This document shows positions 7,971-18,392 of a DNA stretch of 64,000 nucleotides, piece by piece. The notes beneath the pieces were generated by a model. That model had not been told where the DNA came from and searched no databases. It saw only the letters and a list, made by a program, of their open reading frames with translations. Source of the DNA: JASSUD01 sp031963445 (GTDB lineage: Bacteria > Pseudomonadota > Gammaproteobacteria > Burkholderiales > Burkholderiaceae). Every line of letters begins with the position of its first letter. Within the stretch, counting starts at the first letter, position 1. The translations under genes and the position numbers were made by a program. The stretch covers positions 1,798,001 to 1,862,000 of the forward strand of contig JASSUH010000001.1 in NCBI GenBank assembly GCA_031963445.1. The letters are read 5' to 3'.

Positions 7971-10900
7971 TCACGGCAAAGCCTCTTCTTCAGGAAGTGG
8001 CGTTTCCTGCCGGCCTAAAGCTCTCGCCGTTTCAACTTTAAGCTGCTTATTATAATCCCTAACCTTATTCAAAATCCCTTTGAGAAGTTGCGTTTGCTTA
8101 CCTAAAACTCTGGCCGCCTCAGTTCTAACCTGTGCATCAGAATCTTTTAAAAACGCGATCAAATTCGATGACTCTTCGGAAGATAAAGCTTCCTTAGTGC
8201 CTAACGCTCTGATCGCCTCAGTTCTAACCTGTGCATCAGAATCTTTTAAAAGCGCGATCAAATTCGATGACTCTTCGGAAGATAAAGCTTCCTTAGTGCC
8301 TAACGCTCTGGCCGCCTCAGTTCTAACCTGTGCATCAGAATCTTTTAAAAACGCGATCAAATTCGATGACTCTTCGGAAGATAAAGCTTCCTTAGTGCCT
8401 AACGCTCTGATCGCCACAGTTTTGGTAAGCCAATGCTTATGCTTTAAAGCTGGGATCAGGGCTAAACCTTCTTCATTAGATAACGTTTTCTGCACGTCTA
8501 ATACCTTGTCTGTATCAAATTTGATGCTCTTCAATGCCTCAAGAAGAATTTGAGTGATAATCTCAAATAGTATTTTTTGTTTAGTTAATGCTCTCGCAAG
8601 CGCAAATCCGACAAACTTATCTTCTTCCTGTAGAAATGTTGCGATTAAACCTAGAATAGTAAGGCTAGGCAGATTTTCAAAAGCACTTAATTTTTTAACA
8701 GTTTGATATCTGCTACTAGAATTTTTATCCAGTAATTTACTTTTATCCAGTAATTTACTAAGTAAGTCAAAGCCCGGAGTTTTATCTCTACTAGCCACCT
8801 CAATCGCCGTGGACAGTATTTTCTTATTTTCATCTTTTAGTATAGATATCAAAGTCACCACCCCTGCGGAGGACAGTCTTTTTTGCCTGTCTAATAATGC
8901 TAGAGCCGCTTCAACTATATCCTTTTCATTTGAGCTGCCTAAAGCCTTAATCAAATCCCCTTCGGGGAGTAGTGTTCCCTGTCTACCTAAAGCCACGGCC
9001 GCTTCAGCTCCAATCTCCTTAGTTGGATCTCCTGACGCCTTAATAATCTTTTCAAGATATGCCATTTCCTGCTTGCCTAGCACACTGGCTGCTTCGACTA
9101 TAACCTGCTCCTTCGAATTTCCTAAAGCTTCAATTAAAGCTAGTATCCTTTCAGCAGGCAGAATTATCGACGCTATCCTCGCCTTGATTTGAGCATCGGT
9201 AAAAACTTTCATAATCTTTTGGCTTTGCTCCGTGTTGAGTCCAATGGGCTGCCCAAGACCAGTCGCAGTATAAAAGCGCAGCTGATTGCCCTGAATATAG
9301 AGAGGGGCAATCTGTTTGGGAAATCTTTGAAGCAAAACGTGGGTATGGACAGCTTGGAGTTGACTCATGTCCAAATTCGCAAGACACGAATAAAGCGCAT
9401 GAGTATGGAAGTTTAGAAGCTGCGCAACCTCAGACCTGACGTACGCCTCCCCATTCGTATCCTTCAGGACTTCGACCAAGGCCTTCACCTCTTCAGTAGA
9501 CAACGTGGACTGATTGAATAAGGCACCCGTAACCCCAATGCTGAGACGCGACGTCACATTCGTCTCCTGCAGGACTTCGATCAAGGCCGTCACCCCTTCA
9601 GTAGACAACGCAGACTGATTGCCTAAGGCACTCGCAGCACAAGACCTGACAGACTCACCCCCATTTGTATCCTTCAGGACTTCGATCAAGGCCGTCACCC
9701 CTTCACTAGACAACGCAGACTGATTGCCTAAGGCACTCACAGAGCTCCACCTGAGAGACCCATCCCCATTTGTATCCTTCAGGACTTCGATCAAGGCCGT
9801 CACCCCTTCACTAGACAACGCAGACTGATTGCCTAAGGCACTCACAGAGCTCCACCTGAGAGATCCATCCCCATTTATATCCTTCAGGACTTCGATCAAG
9901 GCCTCCACCCCTTCAGTAGGCAACGCAGACTGATTGCCTAAGGCACTCGCAGACGCAGACCTGACAGACACATCCTCATTCGCATCCTTCAGGATTTCGA
10001 TCAAGGTCGTCACCCCTTCACTAGACAACGCAGACTGATTGCCTAAGGCCCTCACAGCATAAGACCTGACAAACGCCTCCACATTCGTATCCTTCAGGAC
10101 TTCGATCAAAGCCTTCACCCCTTCACTAGACAACGCAGGCTGCTTGTCTAACGCAGGCCGCCTGTCTAAGGCCTGCGCAACCTCAAACCTGACATACGCA
10201 CGCACATTCGTATCCTTCAGGAATTCGATCAAGGCCTTCACCCCTTCACTAGACAACGCAGGCTGCTCGCCTAAGACCCTCGCAGCCTCAGATCTGGCAT
10301 ACTCCTCCCCATTCGTATCCTTCAGGACTTCGATCAAGGCCTTCACCCCTTCAGTATGGCATAAGGCCCTCGCAGCCTCGGACCTGACAGACGCATCCTT
10401 CAGGACTTCGATCAAGGCCGTCACCCCTTCAGTAGACAACGCAGACTGATTGCCTAAGGCACTCGCAGAGCTCCACCTGAGAGACCCATCCCCATTTGTA
10501 TCCTTCAGGACTTCGATCAAGGCCGTTACCCCTTCACTAGACAACGCAGACTGATTGCCTAAGGCACTCGCAGCACAAGACCTGACAGACACATCCTCAT
10601 TCGCATCCTTCAGGACTTCGATCAAGGCCGTTACCCCTTCAGTAGACAACGCAGACTGATTGCCTAAGGCACTCGCAGCACAAGACCTGACAGACTCACC
10701 CCCATTTGTATCCTTCAGGACTTCGATCAAGGCCGTCACCCCTTCACTAGACAACGCAGACTGCTTGCCTAAGGTACTCGCAGCCTCAGACCTGACAGAC
10801 ACATCCTCATTCGCATCCTTCAGGACTTCGATCAAAGCCTTCACCCCTTCAGTAGGCAACGCGGACTGATAGCCTAAGGCCCTCGCAGCCTCAGACCTGA

Positions 10901-13900
10901 CATACGCCTTCCCATTTGTATCCTTCAGGACTTCGATCAAGGCCGTTACCCCTTCACTAGACAACGCAGACTGATAGCATAAGGCACTCGCAGCCTCAGA
11001 CCTGACAGACGCATCCTTCAGGACTTCGGTCAAGGCCTTCACCACTTCAGTAGACAACGCAGACTGCTTGCCTAAGACCCTCGCAGCCTCAGACCTGACA
11101 TACTCCTTCCCATTCGTATCTTTCATAGCGGCAATCAAAGTCAACACTCCATCCTGAGATATCATAGAACGAGTGCACAACGTCCTCAAAAGAAGTGCTT
11201 TTTCCTTCATTTCCGCCGAGTGTATTTTGCTGAGCAAAAGGTGTTCTGGGAAAGCTTGCTGCTGCCCTAGCACACTATTCCCCCTGTCGTTTCTTATCTC
11301 CACCTCCAGCCACTGCGCGAGTTCCTGCTCTAATTGCTTAATCGTCTCATCCTCTAATTGTGCTCTGGCTTCTTGTAAACACTGCATGATCAGCTGTTGA
11401 TGATGGATGCCGATCAGGTCTCGCGGTGCTTGATCTAATGTTTTAAAAAACGTTTCCAGCGCTTCGCCTTTTTTAAGTAAACCTGAGACCATCCACCACA
11501 CAATCTCATAACGGGGATTGTATTTATGCTGTTGGATAAACATGATGAGCGCTTGCTCGCTTAATACGCGGGTAGTGTCAGCCTTTACCGTAGGTGACCA
11601 ATAGGCCTCTATATGGTGCACGATCCATTTCGCGGCAAAAAATTCCTGAAACGTTAAATGCAAGAAATGATAAGAGCGTTTTTCTTCATCCGGTTCTTTT
11701 GCATCCGCTGTGTGTAAGAGCGAGGTTTCTTTTAAGGTATTAATGTCTATATCTATACCCCCAATTTCATCAAGCGCCCTTTCACATTGAGACAAATCTT
11801 CCCAGCTAAATTCAATTTTTCCTGTCTTCAGCCCCTCAAAGGCTAAATAGCCCAGGGAGTGGGTGACAGGATCCATCCGTTTCTCCAACTTATAATTGGT
11901 TAATTTTTCTCCAGATTTTCTTATCTTTAAGCGCTCGCTATCTTTCAACCGCAATTGACTAACCATCGCGTCGTACAAACTCGCCATCGTGATGGTTTTA
12001 TCTTTGGGTAACTTATTCCAGCTCAAACAAAATGCATCCAATTGAATCGGAATATTTACTAACCCTTGAATCAAAGGATTATTTTTTATAAACGCTTTCA
12101 TCGCTTTTGCTGTGCTTGCATTTTTTACAAATTTGTCAATGTAGGCTTCCACATTCTCTGGACTGAATCCAATCGTTTCTAATTCCAGATCAAGTTGCCC
12201 CAATTGATTGACATCGACTCCAGAGGGGCGCGAGGTCATGACTACATGCTTCTGATTCATCAGCGTGGTTAAAAATTTTCCGATTGGATCACTTTTGCCT
12301 AACTTGTCTGCAACTTCGTCTAGACCATCCAGAATAAAAAGGGTTTTATCTTTATTCTCAAGTAATAACTGAGCTAATTGGGTTCGTTTTCCCGCATGAT
12401 TAAAGTAATAATCAGCCAGCATGGTTTCCAGACTGAAATATCTGTTCTCATCCCTTTTCAGTTGCCGTAATGGCACCCACAGGACCGCTTCAAAACGATC
12501 TCGCCAAAGCTGTTGAGTCTGATACGCATCGGCGATTTTCTTACATAAAGTCGTTTTTCCTATCCCTGCTCGACCATAAATGAGTACTCTTTTCGGGATA
12601 TTAGTTGATCCATCTCTTAATTTCTGAGGCGCAAAAAGGCTTTCTAGCGTAATCGGCTTGTTGTAATTGGTTGAGATCAGTTGTTCTTGTTCACTGCTGG
12701 GTAAACGTGCAAAAGCTTTGGCTTGGGCTTCCAAATAGGCTTTATCTTTTTGCGACTGGCTCTCAACAATGGCTAAATTGATATAGCACGCTTCCAGCCC
12801 CATGATTTCTCCCGATACCCGTTGAATGGAGAGGCTAGGTTGATAGTGCTCATACAGTGAACCGCGTAACTGTAACAAGGAGGGTTTAATTTTTCGCTGC
12901 GTTTCTTTCAATAACTCATTGCCTGGTACCGCAGCCCAAAACGGGTGCCATGCCGCAGGCGCGTACTCTTCCCGCTCCATCACGCTCAACTCAGGAGTGG
13001 GCCACATTAAGGCCAGGCGATTCAACTTCTGACCTGCATAGTGTTTCACGCCTTCGTAATTGACCCAATCTATACGGCCATTCTTAACACTTTGCAGTAA
13101 CCGCAATGCACTATCTTGTGTGTCAGCATTGGATTGGACACAAGCGAGTCGTTCTAATCGATCACATAAGCCATAGACGTACTGTTCATTGCTCTGGTCT
13201 GGATTCTCGGGGAGGCGTTGATTGAATAAATCCAGCCTTCCCAGCGTCATCAGAAAATCTAAATAGCGAAGCTCCTCATACCAGGACGCATATCTCGGCC
13301 GCTTCATGTCGCTAAACGCTTCTTTGAAGCTCTTATAGGCTTCCCAAAGCTTATCCAGCTCCAGCCCCCCCATGAGTCCGAGTCCTCCTGAAGGGATACT
13401 CGAGGCCACCTTCAAGCCAAAAGTGGTTAAATAGGCCGCGCCACCCAAAACGGGGAGCCCTCGCCGAAATACCTCCTGCAATACCGTTTCATTATTCGGT
13501 ACGCGCCTTAATGCTTGTTGCGTTGATTCAAGCAGCCAAGCCAGCTCAGGATATTTTTTTTCATCAGCAAATTGGTTTAACGCTCGCTTCAGGGGTTCTT
13601 CTACCTTAACGCGATCCAATTCTTTGACTCGAAGGTAGACCATCTGATCTAACAAAAGCGAAATCGTTTGCAATAAGGTGCTGATTTGCTCCGCATTGCC
13701 ATGAGCAGGTGTGCGCTCTAATAATTGAGTCAAACTCATCAAAATTTTGATGCAATCGCCTTCAGAATGGTAATCACCCTTCAAATGCGTACGATGAAAA
13801 ATCATCACCGATAACCCTCGTAGCAGAGAAAGCTTCAATAGGCGATTCGCTTCAGGCTTCAATGCGTCCAAAAACGCATCGGTGATTTCTCGGTAAAGGC

Positions 13901-14771
13901 CAGGATGATCTATCGCCGCCAGAGCGACGATTTCTTGGACGTGGGCGAGTCTTTTAACGTGAAGACCTTTAAATTGCTCGACCACTAAATAGGCATGGCT
14001 GATCCAGCTACTTTTACTGTCTTCGTGAGATCCATGCTGGATGCACCAGGCAAGATGGCGTGTGTCTTGAATTGATTCACCTGGTTGAGGCAAAGAATAA
14101 GGCGGCAAAGAAGTAGAAGCCGGAAGTGGCGTTAACGCTTTAAAAAAGGGGACAGTGCTAGACCCGAGTGTCTTCAGATGATTTTCAAAATCGACGTTAT
14201 TCACGGAAAAAGAAGGGTTGCCACCGGAAATATTTTGCTGAGTAGGACCGACTGCTGGCGAAGAGAAAAACCTTGTAGCATTCAGCGCAAAACCAAAAGC
14301 TGAGGTTTGCTCAATCAGTTTGTCAAAGTCTGGCAGCATGCGATTGGCTTGAGCCATTTCTCCATTCTTTTCTAGAATGCAACAATATTGGCGTCCTGCT
14401 ATACCTATTTTTTTTAATAAATCCCGCGTTTCCTTTTGATCGGGCTTTAAATTTTCTGCTTCGCGTCCGTGTTTTATCGCTTGTTCATAATATTTTCCAG
14501 CTTCAATAAGATCATCTTTCGCTTGTAGCCAGCACGCATAATCAAAGGAAATCTGAGCAAAGGTTTGATTGACTAAATAAAAGCGAGGCTTGGCTTGATG
14601 GATTGCCGCCACTTTATCCAAGGCTTGACGATAAGCGGGCCCAGCATCACCTATACGGTCTTGTTTCAGCACATCTTTAAGTTGATCAGTAATGTCTTTC
14701 AGCGTGTGAGGAGTCCTACTCATTGCTTGGCTAAATCGCTCAGTCATCTGAAGGCTGGCAGAATTTATCAT
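7971..14771 (-). CDS. giant NACHT NTPase with C-terminal HEAT-repeat array, 2266 aa
   Basis: About 700 N-terminal residues are helical and TPR-like. A NACHT-type P-loop follows near residue 730 (LIYGRAGIGKTTLCKKIADA), with a Walker B near 815 (LFILDGLDEVADK), an MTSRPSG sensor, and winged-helix and linker regions to about 1170 (FLHLTFQEFFAAKWI is a classic NACHT C-terminal motif). From about residue 1200 to the end lie some 25-30 HEAT/armadillo-like units of 33-36 residues (SEGVTALIEVLKDTNG, RSEAARALG.QSAL). STAND NTPases of this form act as intracellular sensors; bacterial NACHT proteins include anti-phage defence factors, while symbiont versions could also be effectors. The start has a good AAGGA leader. 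Function is inferred. Confidence 0.85.
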   Translation of the reverse strand: MINSASLQMTERFSQAMSRTPHTLKDITDQLKDVLKQDRIGDAGPAYRQALDKVAAIHQAKPRFYLVNQTFAQISFDYACWLQAKDDLIEAGKYYEQAIKHGREAENLKPDQKETRDLLKKIGIAGRQYCCILEKNGEMAQANRMLPDFDKLIEQTSAFGFALNATRFFSSPAVGPTQQNISGGNPSFSVNNVDFENHLKTLGSSTVPFFKALTPLPASTSLPPYSLPQPGESIQDTRHLAWCIQHGSHEDSKSSWISHAYLVVEQFKGLHVKRLAHVQEIVALAAIDHPGLYREITDAFLDALKPEANRLLKLSLLRGLSVMIFHRTHLKGDYHSEGDCIKILMSLTQLLERTPAHGNAEQISTLLQTISLLLDQMVYLRVKELDRVKVEEPLKRALNQFADEKKYPELAWLLESTQQALRRVPNNETVLQEVFRRGLPVLGGAAYLTTFGLKVASSIPSGGLGLMGGLELDKLWEAYKSFKEAFSDMKRPRYASWYEELRYLDFLMTLGRLDLFNQRLPENPDQSNEQYVYGLCDRLERLACVQSNADTQDSALRLLQSVKNGRIDWVNYEGVKHYAGQKLNRLALMWPTPELSVMEREEYAPAAWHPFWAAVPGNELLKETQRKIKPSLLQLRGSLYEHYQPSLSIQRVSGEIMGLEACYINLAIVESQSQKDKAYLEAQAKAFARLPSSEQEQLISTNYNKPITLESLFAPQKLRDGSTNIPKRVLIYGRAGIGKTTLCKKIADAYQTQQLWRDRFEAVLWVPLRQLKRDENRYFSLETMLADYYFNHAGKRTQLAQLLLENKDKTLFILDGLDEVADKLGKSDPIGKFLTTLMNQKHVVMTSRPSGVDVNQLGQLDLELETIGFSPENVEAYIDKFVKNASTAKAMKAFIKNNPLIQGLVNIPIQLDAFCLSWNKLPKDKTITMASLYDAMVSQLRLKDSERLKIRKSGEKLTNYKLEKRMDPVTHSLGYLAFEGLKTGKIEFSWEDLSQCERALDEIGGIDIDINTLKETSLLHTADAKEPDEEKRSYHFLHLTFQEFFAAKWIVHHIEAYWSPTVKADTTRVLSEQALIMFIQQHKYNPRYEIVWWMVSGLLKKGEALETFFKTLDQAPRDLIGIHHQQLIMQCLQEARAQLEDETIKQLEQELAQWLEVEIRNDRGNSVLGQQQAFPEHLLLSKIHSAEMKEKALLLRTLCTRSMISQDGVLTLIAAMKDTNGKEYVRSEAARVLGKQSALSTEVVKALTEVLKDASVRSEAASALCYQSALSSEGVTALIEVLKDTNGKAYVRSEAARALGYQSALPTEGVKALIEVLKDANEDVSVRSEAASTLGKQSALSSEGVTALIEVLKDTNGGESVRSCAASALGNQSALSTEGVTALIEVLKDANEDVSVRSCAASALGNQSALSSEGVTALIEVLKDTNGDGSLRWSSASALGNQSALSTEGVTALIEVLKDASVRSEAARALCHTEGVKALIEVLKDTNGEEYARSEAARVLGEQPALSSEGVKALIEFLKDTNVRAYVRFEVAQALDRRPALDKQPALSSEGVKALIEVLKDTNVEAFVRSYAVRALGNQSALSSEGVTTLIEILKDANEDVSVRSASASALGNQSALPTEGVEALIEVLKDINGDGSLRWSSVSALGNQSALSSEGVTALIEVLKDTNGDGSLRWSSVSALGNQSALSSEGVTALIEVLKDTNGGESVRSCAASALGNQSALSTEGVTALIEVLQETNVTSRLSIGVTGALFNQSTLSTEEVKALVEVLKDTNGEAYVRSEVAQLLNFHTHALYSCLANLDMSQLQAVHTHVLLQRFPKQIAPLYIQGNQLRFYTATGLGQPIGLNTEQSQKIMKVFTDAQIKARIASIILPAERILALIEALGNSKEQVIVEAASVLGKQEMAYLEKIIKASGDPTKEIGAEAAVALGRQGTLLPEGDLIKALGSSNEKDIVEAALALLDRQKRLSSAGVVTLISILKDENKKILSTAIEVASRDKTPGFDLLSKLLDKSKLLDKNSSSRYQTVKKLSAFENLPSLTILGLIATFLQEEDKFVGFALARALTKQKILFEIITQILLEALKSIKFDTDKVLDVQKTLSNEEGLALIPALKHKHWLTKTVAIRALGTKEALSSEESSNLIAFLKDSDAQVRTEAARALGTKEALSSEESSNLIALLKDSDAQVRTEAIRALGTKEALSSEESSNLIAFLKDSDAQVRTEAARVLGKQTQLLKGILNKVRDYNKQLKVETARALGRQETPLPEEEALP
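8108..8420 (-). repeat. three near-identical 99-bp tandem repeats (HEAT units)
   Basis: The C-terminal HEAT units of the NACHT protein repeat with a period of exactly 99 bp (33 codons) and are nearly identical in DNA: the GCCTCA word recurs at 8116, 8215 and 8314. Such identity at synonymous sites points to recent duplication or gene conversion. Confidence 0.8.
9440..11130 (-). repeat. about 16 tandem ~105-bp repeats encoding HEAT units
   Basis: A long tandem array with a basic unit of 35 codons (LSSEGVTALIEVLKD followed by a variable TNG.G.S.R segment and ALGNQSA). Many units are almost identical in DNA; the variable positions cluster in one loop (NGDGSLRWSS, NEDVSVRSEA, NGGESVRSCA). A few units are shortened, one is merged. 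This is coding sequence, not CRISPR. Confidence 0.8.
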
Positions 14772-14787
14772 TATTATTTCCTTTAAA

Positions 14788-15180
14788 TCTTATTTAATGT
14801 TTTACCGCTAGCCATTTAACATTGCCTAGCTCAAGGCATTCGGTTTATCGATGACAAGTAAAAAAAATGATTTGTGAAATATGTTGCCGCTTATTTACCT
14901 GTTACCCGCTTTGCCGTCTATTAGTACAAACCTGGAAATATCCAAAGTACGCTAATAGTGGCACCGTTAGTGTTAGACGCACCTTATGAGATAGCCCAAT
15001 ACTGTCGTGCAATTTTTTTAGTCAATGCGGGGGAGTCGATATTAGCGTCAATCGACGCAATGCAATCACGCACCACAATTGCATCGTCGTAGATGACGCT
15101 GTGGGCTTTGGCTTGATGAATATCATTAAGGAGGGAGATACGAAGAAGGCAGAAAACTTTAATATTTTCCGTCAGGCACC
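14788..15180. other. gene-free stretch with a decayed - strand coding tail
   Basis: The first 150 bp are the promoter side of the NACHT gene and show no obvious motif beyond its AAGGA leader. On the - strand about 15120-14984 reads as an uninterrupted coding tail (YDDAIVVRDCIASIDANID, ending RQYWAIS and a stop), with no start. I take it as the remnant of a lost gene; family unknown. Confidence 0.35.
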
Positions 15181-15630
15181 TCAGCTAGTGAGAACTGATG
15201 AAGCTTGCCCTTCTGCGTTAGAACGGCTCGAGATAGAAAGTTGAGTCGATAGGATGGGAACCATACCTATAGGGATAGATTGCCGTTTTTTCAATACGAT
15301 ATGCGCTTCTGCCTTTTTTATGCTTTGTACATTTAAAATCGCAGTGAGCTTATCCAGTATTTTACTGAGAATGGGTAAGCACTCTCTTTTATATTGCACG
15401 CTTTCACCTCTGTCATTTCTGACTAAACAAAGCGCAACCTTGCCATGAGGCGCAAACATGCTTCTCTGCGCCAACCGCTTGATAAGTTTGGATTTCGGAT
15501 TCACCCTAGCAACGGTGAGATTGGTGGCCGGCATACAATAGTTGAAGGGTAGACATTGTGGATAGCGCCAGCCGAATCTACTCATCCATCCACTGATGTG
15601 GCTGAGACGTCGAAACAAACGCTTGCTCAT
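15181..15630 (-). CDS. hypothetical protein, 149 aa, possibly a gene fragment
   Basis: I do not recognise this frame. It is basic (KSKLIKRLAQR, VLKKRQSIPIG) with a helical middle (LSKILDKLTAILNVQSIKKAEA). It lies between decayed coding tails and has no clear ribosome binding site, so it may be a remnant. The helical central part argues for former coding function. No domain assigned. Confidence 0.3.
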   Translation of the reverse strand: MSKRLFRRLSHISGWMSRFGWRYPQCLPFNYCMPATNLTVARVNPKSKLIKRLAQRSMFAPHGKVALCLVRNDRGESVQYKRECLPILSKILDKLTAILNVQSIKKAEAHIVLKKRQSIPIGMVPILSTQLSISSRSNAEGQASSVLTS

Positions 15631-15689
15631 TTGGCAAAGTAATTATGGCGGCACGGCCAAAGCAGCAAAACATGTGCTGATTACGTCCA

Positions 15690-15810
15690 AAAGCCAAACA
15701 ATTTTATGAGTCATTAGGCTTCGTGGCCTCGCACGAGGGAAGAAACTTCACATCAAAGCTAAGCAGAAGCATTAAAAGCTGTTCTACCAAAAATATCAAT
15801 AATCAAAACT
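15690..15810 (+). pseudogene. remnant of a GNAT-type acetyltransferase C-terminus
   Basis: On the + strand a short stretch reads QFYESLGFVASHEG, the characteristic end of GNAT acetyltransferases (as in TacT-type toxins), followed by unrelated residues to a stop near 15804. A preceding piece (AAKHVLITSKSQ) is in a different frame. Only about 40 codons remain, so it cannot be functional. Confidence 0.4.
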
Positions 15811-15852
15811 AGCATGATCACGCTTTGCAATTTTGGCCATTTCTTTGGCTTT

Positions 15853-17784
15853 TTATGATATTCGCAATTTAGCAAGCGCTCCTTCTAGCGTTTGCTCTGA
15901 ATTAAGCTGACCAAGCAATCTAGCTTTATTCTGCAATTGCTGAGGCAAGCTACCTAAATTTCTTTGTATGGCCTCTCGTAATTCTGGAGATCTATTTTTA
16001 GATAAGTAAGTGTTTAACCAAGCAATTATTTTTTCTTGTTCATTTAAAAACCAATCTCCCCAATTTTCTGTTAAAAGCTTTAATGCAGGCAAAGATATGT
16101 GTTTGGGATACTTGCCATTTAAATATGGAGTAATCAATTGAATAATTAAAGACCGCTCTTTTTCCCCATTCAATTTCCCCAAGCTCCTTATAATACTGAA
16201 CAACACTTCCTCTTTATTAGAGGCAATTGGCAAATATACTTTCATTAATTGAACCAATCTATTCTTTTTCTCTTTATTAAATAAATTCCATGTATTGGTT
16301 ATGCCTATTAAAAGTGAATGAGTTTCTCCGACAGGCAATATTTGTAGATATTTTTTTAATAAATCGACAACTTTATTCTGACTGCCCTTATCAATCATAA
16401 CTTCACCATCTTTGTCGTAAAATTTTACCAAATCAAGATCAGAAACAGATTGAATCAATTTAATAATGTCTTTTATATTTAATCTTAGTTCATTTTCTGG
16501 CGCTATTTCAGCATAGTTGTATAAATAATTAAGCAACTTCATACTCTGCCTATCCGCCAGGCGTTCTAGTTCAATCTTTAGAATTTCCAACATCAAATTA
16601 CGCGGCAATTTTGGATAATTTTTTAATATTATCTTATTATCTGAAAAAGATGATCTCGGCATTATTTTTTCAATTAATTCATATGCTTCATTCTCTGAAT
16701 ATAATTTTAATTTTTCAAAAAAAATAGATTTCAGCAAGTCTGGGAATGAATTCTCATAAACTCTAGCTAATATTTCCAATATTGGTTTAATTTCCGCCTC
16801 GGGTATAATTGGCAGATATTGCACTAGTGCGTCATAAGCTAAGTAGCCAAAATACATTTTTTTAGCATTCATTGACGATCTTAAGCTTAGCGTCAGCTCC
16901 TCTAATATCGTGCCTACCTTTTCTACAGGCTCTTCTGCCAATCCTCTCAGATCTCTACCCAATCTTTCATTGATTGTTTGCTGTTCACGTCTTTGCGTCG
17001 ACTCTCGTAGATCTGCTAGAAAGAAACCTTTTACTGATAAAAGCTCTGCTTCCCATTGATCTGTTGAGCTTAGCTCTGGAGAAATAGAGAAGCGTTTAAA
17101 CCATTTTCCTAGTAGTTCATTTTGTATTTTTTTAGCTTTATCTAGGGTCGGGCTGGAGTCTGAGGTATAAGTGTCAAACGCTAGAAATTTTTTAAATCCT
17201 TGTAATGCTTTGCTATATTCTTCTAATGTCTGTAAATAAGGAGCAACTTGTTCATACCGATGCGCAAACCTCTCCGCATTCTCCGTATCAAATAAAGCAG
17301 GTGGAGCAGGCTGCTCCAGCATAAATGCCCGCAACTCAGGCGCATCATTAAGAATTTCTCGATAACGTGCCTGCCTTTCTCTTTCAATTTTTGCTATTTC
17401 TTTTGCACATGCTTGTTGGTCTTTTTTAATTATTTCTATCTTCTGCTCATCTACCTGCTTCTCTTTTTCAATTTCAAGATTACTTAGCTGCTTTTCAAGC
17501 TCTTCTTTCCTTTCTTTCAATAATCTCGGTTCTCGTACTAGGGAAAATGTGAGCGCTAAGACATCACGTATGTCGTCGTATTCTTTTATTGGCATAGCCC
17601 ATGCTCGCCAATAATTAACTACTGCTTTTTTAGCTTCTATTAAATATTTTTCAATCTTTATTCGCAGCTCAGGAATCTCAATTAAGTTTTGCTTAGGCGG
17701 CGAGTAAATATCCTCTGGGAGTTGGCTAATTTGTGTGCTTAGAGGACGAGAATAGCTCGATAAAGAAGATGAGACGGGTGGCAT
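15853..17784 (-). CDS. coiled-coil helical-repeat protein of unknown function, 643 aa
   Basis: A complete gene with a strong AAGGAG leader 7 bp before ATG 17784. Residues 1-30 are Ser/Pro-rich (MPPVSSSLSSYSRPLST). Residues 85-145 form a highly charged coiled coil (LKERKEELEKQLSNLEIEKEKQ in part). Residues 290-640 look like helical repeats of HEAT/ARM type (for example ILARVYENSFPDLLKSIF). No enzymatic motif, signal peptide or membrane helix is visible. Layout and neighbourhood (next to a NACHT-HEAT protein and type IVB coupling genes) are compatible with a translocated effector or an accessory scaffold; neither can be shown. Confidence 0.65.
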   Translation of the reverse strand: MPPVSSSLSSYSRPLSTQISQLPEDIYSPPKQNLIEIPELRIKIEKYLIEAKKAVVNYWRAWAMPIKEYDDIRDVLALTFSLVREPRLLKERKEELEKQLSNLEIEKEKQVDEQKIEIIKKDQQACAKEIAKIERERQARYREILNDAPELRAFMLEQPAPPALFDTENAERFAHRYEQVAPYLQTLEEYSKALQGFKKFLAFDTYTSDSSPTLDKAKKIQNELLGKWFKRFSISPELSSTDQWEAELLSVKGFFLADLRESTQRREQQTINERLGRDLRGLAEEPVEKVGTILEELTLSLRSSMNAKKMYFGYLAYDALVQYLPIIPEAEIKPILEILARVYENSFPDLLKSIFFEKLKLYSENEAYELIEKIMPRSSFSDNKIILKNYPKLPRNLMLEILKIELERLADRQSMKLLNYLYNYAEIAPENELRLNIKDIIKLIQSVSDLDLVKFYDKDGEVMIDKGSQNKVVDLLKKYLQILPVGETHSLLIGITNTWNLFNKEKKNRLVQLMKVYLPIASNKEEVLFSIIRSLGKLNGEKERSLIIQLITPYLNGKYPKHISLPALKLLTENWGDWFLNEQEKIIAWLNTYLSKNRSPELREAIQRNLGSLPQQLQNKARLLGQLNSEQTLEGALAKLRIS

Positions 17785-17859
17785 TTGGATACTCCTTAGA
17801 AGATATCTATCTCTTTTTACAAGCTCTGCAATTTCATTATCTCATTAGCATATTTATCA

Positions 17860-18392
17860 ATATATCTTAGACGTTTCACCGCTACAGGATGATAAGTTTC
17901 TATTGAATGGAAATATTGAGATAGCTAAATAACAATATCTCCAAAAAACTATTATTAAAGATAATGAAAATCTACGCACTACAAGAAATTTACTAGCTTT
18001 TAGGTACTGTAGCTCTGGGTTAAAAATATCTATTCTTATAGCTTTCGCAAGATGTATTACCCTAGCTTTGGAATAGTGGCTATTTTTCAGGGACGGGCCT
18101 AACAAACGCGAAGTAGAGAGAGTCTATTCCTGCAAAGCATTTACATATTTACCTTAACCGAAAAATACATAAAAGCGATGGTGTAGATTCTTTAGATGAG
18201 CGCTTTTACTTTGGCCCTGCAAGAAAAATTTTTGTTGATTAAGCTAGATTTGATAAAAAAAACGACAAAACTTCTTTTGTAAGCAAAAGCGAGAAAATTG
18301 TCGCTCCGGGTGTAAAGGTAGGGTCTGAAGTGAATAAAGCGGGAGAAATAGAAAAATTGAGCGCTACTTTATCGCAGATAAATTTTGCCTAA
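17860..18392 (+). pseudogene. decayed coding region of unknown function
   Basis: Coding-like pieces on the + strand: about 17866-17925 (VSPLQDDKFLLNGNIEIAK), then 18119-18392, where one frame reads AKHLHIYLNRKIHKSDGVDS to a TAA near 18238-18240, and continues in frame with a charged tail (KIVAPGVKVGSEVNKAGEIE) to a natural stop at 18390-18392. Stops and frameshifts show that the gene is dead. A strong terminator follows it immediately, at the expected place for the original gene end. Family unknown. Confidence 0.4.

Noticed and set aside
9440..11130. Regular tandem repeats resembling a CRISPR array
   Set aside because: The repeats are ~105 bp, have no unique spacers and are in one open reading frame encoding HEAT units of the NACHT protein.
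8080..11400. Several + strand open frames opposite the NACHT-HEAT gene
   Set aside because: They are mirror images of the repetitive coding strand with no leaders and no recognisable products.
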